Shown here: positions 61,798 to 64,000 of the stretch, one piece after another
Numbering within the stretch: the stretch's first letter is position 1
How the letters are laid out: each line of letters begins with the position of its first letter
Assembly (NCBI GenBank): GCA_046316495.1
Contig: JBKDAM010000045.1
Span: 1-64,000, forward strand
From: M3007 sp046316495
Lineage (GTDB): Bacteria; Bacteroidota; Bacteroidia; Chitinophagales; Saprospiraceae
Length of the DNA: 64,000 nt
Direction of reading: 5' to 3'
Made by a program: the position numbers and the translations under genes
Notes under the pieces: generated by a model
The model's input: only the letters and a program-made list of their open reading frames with translations
Database searches by the model: none
What the model was told of the DNA's origin: nothing

Positions 61798-62937
61798 TTA
61801 GTATTTCAAGCTGCCATCAGATAACACTGTTACTGTTTTTAGCAGCATTCCTCCTCCACTTCTTGGATTGTTTTTTGATTGTGGAACATTGAATTCCAGT
61901 TTGTCACTTTGTTGAGCCTTCTGGCTTGAAAGGTAAAGGCTGACCTTTATTGAGGGAGGAGCTGTTCCACTTTGTCTGTAGTGCGCGTATACTTTATAAG
62001 TGCCGGGAATGGGTTCCCCCAACTGCCTTACTCGCTCCAGACCAGTCTTTTGATCGTTCAAGAAGCCCCGTTTGTCATTATCCCATGTACCGAAGTCCTC
62101 CTTTCGTTTATTTCCAAAAACATATTTTCCATTCTTTTCAACCCACAAGTCGACGTTTTGGCCAGATTTTTCATCAAATTCGATTTGGAAATTGATTCCA
62201 GGAGGCGGTGGAAATACTTGTTTCTTAGGGGTACCAGCTGTATTGGAGTTTGATGCATCACAGGGTACGGGAGGATTAATGTTAACAACCTTGGTAACGG
62301 AAGGACTACCAAAATCACTTACTGTAATTTTTTGTGGTCCATCCTTCATCTTAAAGGTATACGATTTAGTTTGGCCATATTTGGTCACCCCAGAAGATTT
62401 ATCATCTCTCCAAAGTTGAGACGCAGCACATTTTCCTGCATAATTTAGTTGAAGGTCGACCTTATAGGTGTCATCCTCCTTATTATTAGGGGTATTGTTG
62501 TTGTTACAAGCGGAAACTTTGATGTTTTCAGTAAAAATCATACATGGACTCTCGGGATTTTTTTTGGCAGCTTCATAAGCATCCTTTTCTTCCCTTTTTA
62601 CCACCACCTCATCTTCATTCAACACTACTCCATTAGATGCAGGAGGTTTTATCGGAGCCAATTCTGATTTGCCATCCTCGAAGACTTTTTTGTCAATTAT
62701 TACTAACAATGTATCACCTGCCTTCAAAGCGTTTAGCACACCAGGAGGTATTTGCCCAGAGATATCCCTAGTTTTCTCATTGTAGATCACTTTGGCTTCT
62801 GCTTTTACATTCGGAAACGGCCGTTTCTCGAGGTCCTTAGCAGCGAGCAAAAACAGGATGATTACAGCACCCAAAAAATTGGTCATCATGTCCAGAAAAG
62901 ACATATTAAAGACCTGAATACTTCTTCTTGCCGACAT
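61798..62937 (-). CDS. MotB/ExbD-like stator partner with YfaP/DUF2135-like periplasmic domain
   Basis: A 379-residue protein. The N-terminus RRSIQVFNMSFLDMMTNFLGAVIILFLLAAKD holds one membrane helix, with an Asp (about residue 16) where MotB and ExbD place the proton-carrying Asp. The periplasmic part lacks the OmpA peptidoglycan-binding domain of MotB. It has a beta-rich middle with Cys pairs (about 125-190) and a C-terminal domain (about 245-345: INFQIEFDEKSGQNVDLWVEKNG...GTWDNDKRG...PIPGTYKVYAHYRQSG) resembling the YfaP/DUF2135 VDLxV fold. It probably couples the channel to an unknown envelope partner. Confidence 0.72.
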   Translation of the reverse strand: MSARRSIQVFNMSFLDMMTNFLGAVIILFLLAAKDLEKRPFPNVKAEAKVIYNEKTRDISGQIPPGVLNALKAGDTLLVIIDKKVFEDGKSELAPIKPPASNGVVLNEDEVVVKREEKDAYEAAKKNPESPCMIFTENIKVSACNNNNTPNNKEDDTYKVDLQLNYAGKCAASQLWRDDKSSGVTKYGQTKSYTFKMKDGPQKITVSDFGSPSVTKVVNINPPVPCDASNSNTAGTPKKQVFPPPPGINFQIEFDEKSGQNVDLWVEKNGKYVFGNKRKEDFGTWDNDKRGFLNDQKTGLERVRQLGEPIPGTYKVYAHYRQSGTAPPSIKVSLYLSSQKAQQSDKLEFNVPQSKNNPRSGGGMLLKTVTVLSDGSLKY

Positions 62938-63116
62938 GATTCCTTTGACTAAATTATTGATTTCCTTTTTTCAAAGACGGGAAGGTTAAGCTCCACACTA
63001 AAGAACCTTCATACAGTTTTAATCCTTGCCGTATCATAATGGAACAAGATAAATGAACTGATCTCCGTAGAAGATTAGCCACTTGATCAGATCATTTATC
63101 CGTTCTATAAAACTGA
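62938..63116. other. 179-base gap upstream of the stator pair
   Basis: No gene seen. A TAATTTAG sequence (near match to TAnnTTTG) lies about 14 bases before the ATG of the MotB-like gene; the same TAATTTAGTC string occurs ahead of the 756-residue protein gene. No terminator was found after the barrel gene. Confidence 0.4.
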
Positions 63117-64000
63117 CTAAAAACCACAAGAAGGGCAGAATTCAATTCCGATTGTTAAGATACCAGAGCGAATTTTTTGAGTGCCATCCACTAACACTGC
63201 CTCTCGGATGATAGGATAATTTATATTTGGAAAATCAATATCCCGAACTGGTTTGGTGCCAGATACGCCTGTTTCCAGGTACTTCACCCGGTTGGATGAG
63301 TACATATTACGCTGACCAATATCGAAACGCCAGTCAAGAGTTAGTCTGGCCGTACCATCATCATTCAAGTTAAAGTAGGTACCCAAGCCCAACAGCAGGG
63401 AGATATCATCAGCAGCAAAATGATCCAAATCAGCACTCCCAAATTTCAAATCATCGCCACCGCCTGGGAATTCTTCAGAATAATGTATATAACCCGCGAT
63501 CCCTCCGGTTCCATCATTTACCGGGTAAATAGGATTATTCTTCACTAGGATACTTGAGTTGACCGCCTTAAACTCAGTATTGTATTCACCATTCAGAATA
63601 TGGTTGAAGGAAAGGCCACCGGTGATATGCAGACCAACTCGATCTCCAACCAGATTATACCTAGCCATGATGGGGACATTAATCGCCCTGGTTTCTATAG
63701 TCCAGGTCCTATTACCCTCCTCAAATTGCTGTGAATACTGGGGATTATTCTGATCATCCAGAAACCGTATTAATTCCTTGGTAACCGACTCTGTGCTGTA
63801 CTTCATGTTTTTTAGGAAAAAACCAGGGGAGGCTAGAATAGAAAACTTTTCATTTAGTTTAACCCCAATCGTCAATCCACCATGAATATTCGTAGAGTTG
63901 GATGATATGTAGTTTTTACCTGGGTAGAAGTCTTTTGAGTACTCGTTTTTGAAGGATTCAAATTTCAATTTAGTGAAATTAGGGCCAACTCCAGCTCCAA
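63117..64000 (-). CDS. PorT-like outer-membrane beta-barrel protein, partial (N-terminus beyond window)
   Basis: The reading frame stays open to the right edge, so the start and signal peptide are outside the window; about 294 residues are visible. They show alternating amphipathic strands: HGGLTIGVKLNEKFSILASPGFFL, WTIETRAINVPIMARYNLVGDRVGLHITGGLSFN, DISLLLGLGTYFNLNDDGTARLTLDWRFDIG and a C-terminal SGILTIGIEFCPSCGF. This is the pattern of the outer-membrane beta-barrel domain of PorT-family proteins. An unusual CPSC pair ends the chain. It is the first visible gene of the cluster. Confidence 0.78.
   Translation of the reverse strand, partial: GAGVGPNFTKLKFESFKNEYSKDFYPGKNYISSNSTNIHGGLTIGVKLNEKFSILASPGFFLKNMKYSTESVTKELIRFLDDQNNPQYSQQFEEGNRTWTIETRAINVPIMARYNLVGDRVGLHITGGLSFNHILNGEYNTEFKAVNSSILVKNNPIYPVNDGTGGIAGYIHYSEEFPGGGDDLKFGSADLDHFAADDISLLLGLGTYFNLNDDGTARLTLDWRFDIGQRNMYSSNRVKYLETGVSGTKPVRDIDFPNINYPIIREAVLVDGTQKIRSGILTIGIEFCPSCGF

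Noticed and set aside
61014..62937. Zorya-type defence system
   Set aside because: The MotA/MotB-like pair lacks the OmpA domain of ZorB, and no helicase or nuclease partner is nearby.
40279..64000. Complete type VI secretion system
   Set aside because: Apart from one TssR-like protein and kinase/phosphatase/FHA genes, no sheath, tube, baseplate, spike or ClpV gene is present in the window.
1..64000. tRNA, rRNA, insertion sequences, phage or attachment sites
   Set aside because: None was recognised on reading. A tRNAscan or ISfinder search would be needed to exclude short or degraded examples.

Overview
The window reads as chromosomal DNA of a Bacteroidota bacterium, most likely in or near the Saprospiraceae (Lewinella/Haliscomenobacter-like). 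That placement is inferred from gene content, not from a database search. The evidence is: promoters of the TAnnTTTG type; three proteins with C-terminal type IX secretion (T9SS) sorting domains; SprB-repeat surface proteins; CarboxypepD_reg/TonB-plug outer-membrane proteins; a DUF2480-type gene; an FtsZ tail ending in a Bacteroidota-like FLHD-x-VD motif; and m-DAP type MurE. No tRNA, rRNA, CRISPR array, insertion sequence or phage gene was recognised. Layout from left to right. (1) 1-6.6 kb, minus strand: the start of a family 2 glycosyltransferase cut by the window edge, then a LytS/LytTR two-component pair followed by a Spy/CpxP-like periplasmic protein, a large TonB-plug/beta-barrel protein and a PAP2 phosphatase. 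(2) 6.7-8.3 kb, plus strand: a DUF58 gene and a carboxymuconolactone decarboxylase-family gene, closed by facing terminators. (3) 8.5-24.7 kb, minus strand: a complete dcw cluster mraZ-rsmH-ftsL-ftsI-murE-mraY-murD-ftsW-murG-murC-orf117-ftsQ-ftsA-ftsZ. It starts from a promoter overlapped by two GTGGGA MraZ boxes. It has three hairpins between murE and mraY and an unrecognised two-helix membrane protein gene between murC and ftsQ. (4) 24.8-26.4 kb: guaA with a strong terminator and an apparently leaderless promoter. (5) 26.4-32.1 kb: a TonB_C-domain protein and a Wzx-like flippase on the plus strand, then a Kdo/heptose LPS-core group (kdsA, a secreted protein, a half-length metallo-beta-lactamase remnant, rfaE1-type heptose kinase) and a small T9SS cargo protein on the minus strand. 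(6) 32.3-39.1 kb, plus strand: a PhyH-type dioxygenase, scpB, a DUF2480 protein, a 1351-residue SprB-repeat T9SS protein with an N-terminal CxxCH, and an msrB gene that overlaps it by one base. (7) 39.1-40.1 kb: a sterol-desaturase/fatty-acid-hydroxylase family gene with a textbook TTTG-N19-TAnnTTTG promoter. (8) 40.3-64 kb, minus strand: the most unusual part, about 24 kb of genes in one orientation that appear to form an uncharacterised envelope-spanning phospho-signalling system. In order of transcription it encodes a PorT-like outer-membrane barrel (cut by the right edge), an ExbD/MotB-like protein with an SFLD membrane motif and a YfaP/DUF2135-like periplasmic part, a MotA/ExbB-like channel protein, a double-zinc-ribbon FHA protein, a Ser/Thr kinase with C-terminal FHA, a membrane PP2C phosphatase with a SPOR-like tail, a second membrane Ser/Thr kinase with atypical HFD/DFD motifs, a 2120-residue SprB-repeat T9SS protein, a 756-residue protein with a duplicated domain and C-terminal barrel, an 838-residue SH3/vWA protein resembling TssR, an ABC ATPase, an FtsX-like permease and a small lipoprotein. 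My working inference is that the kinases, phosphatase and FHA readers control a stator-like energy converter, which in turn acts on surface or exported partners. Nothing in the sequence proves that the genes act together. They share strand, spacing and compatible cell locations.
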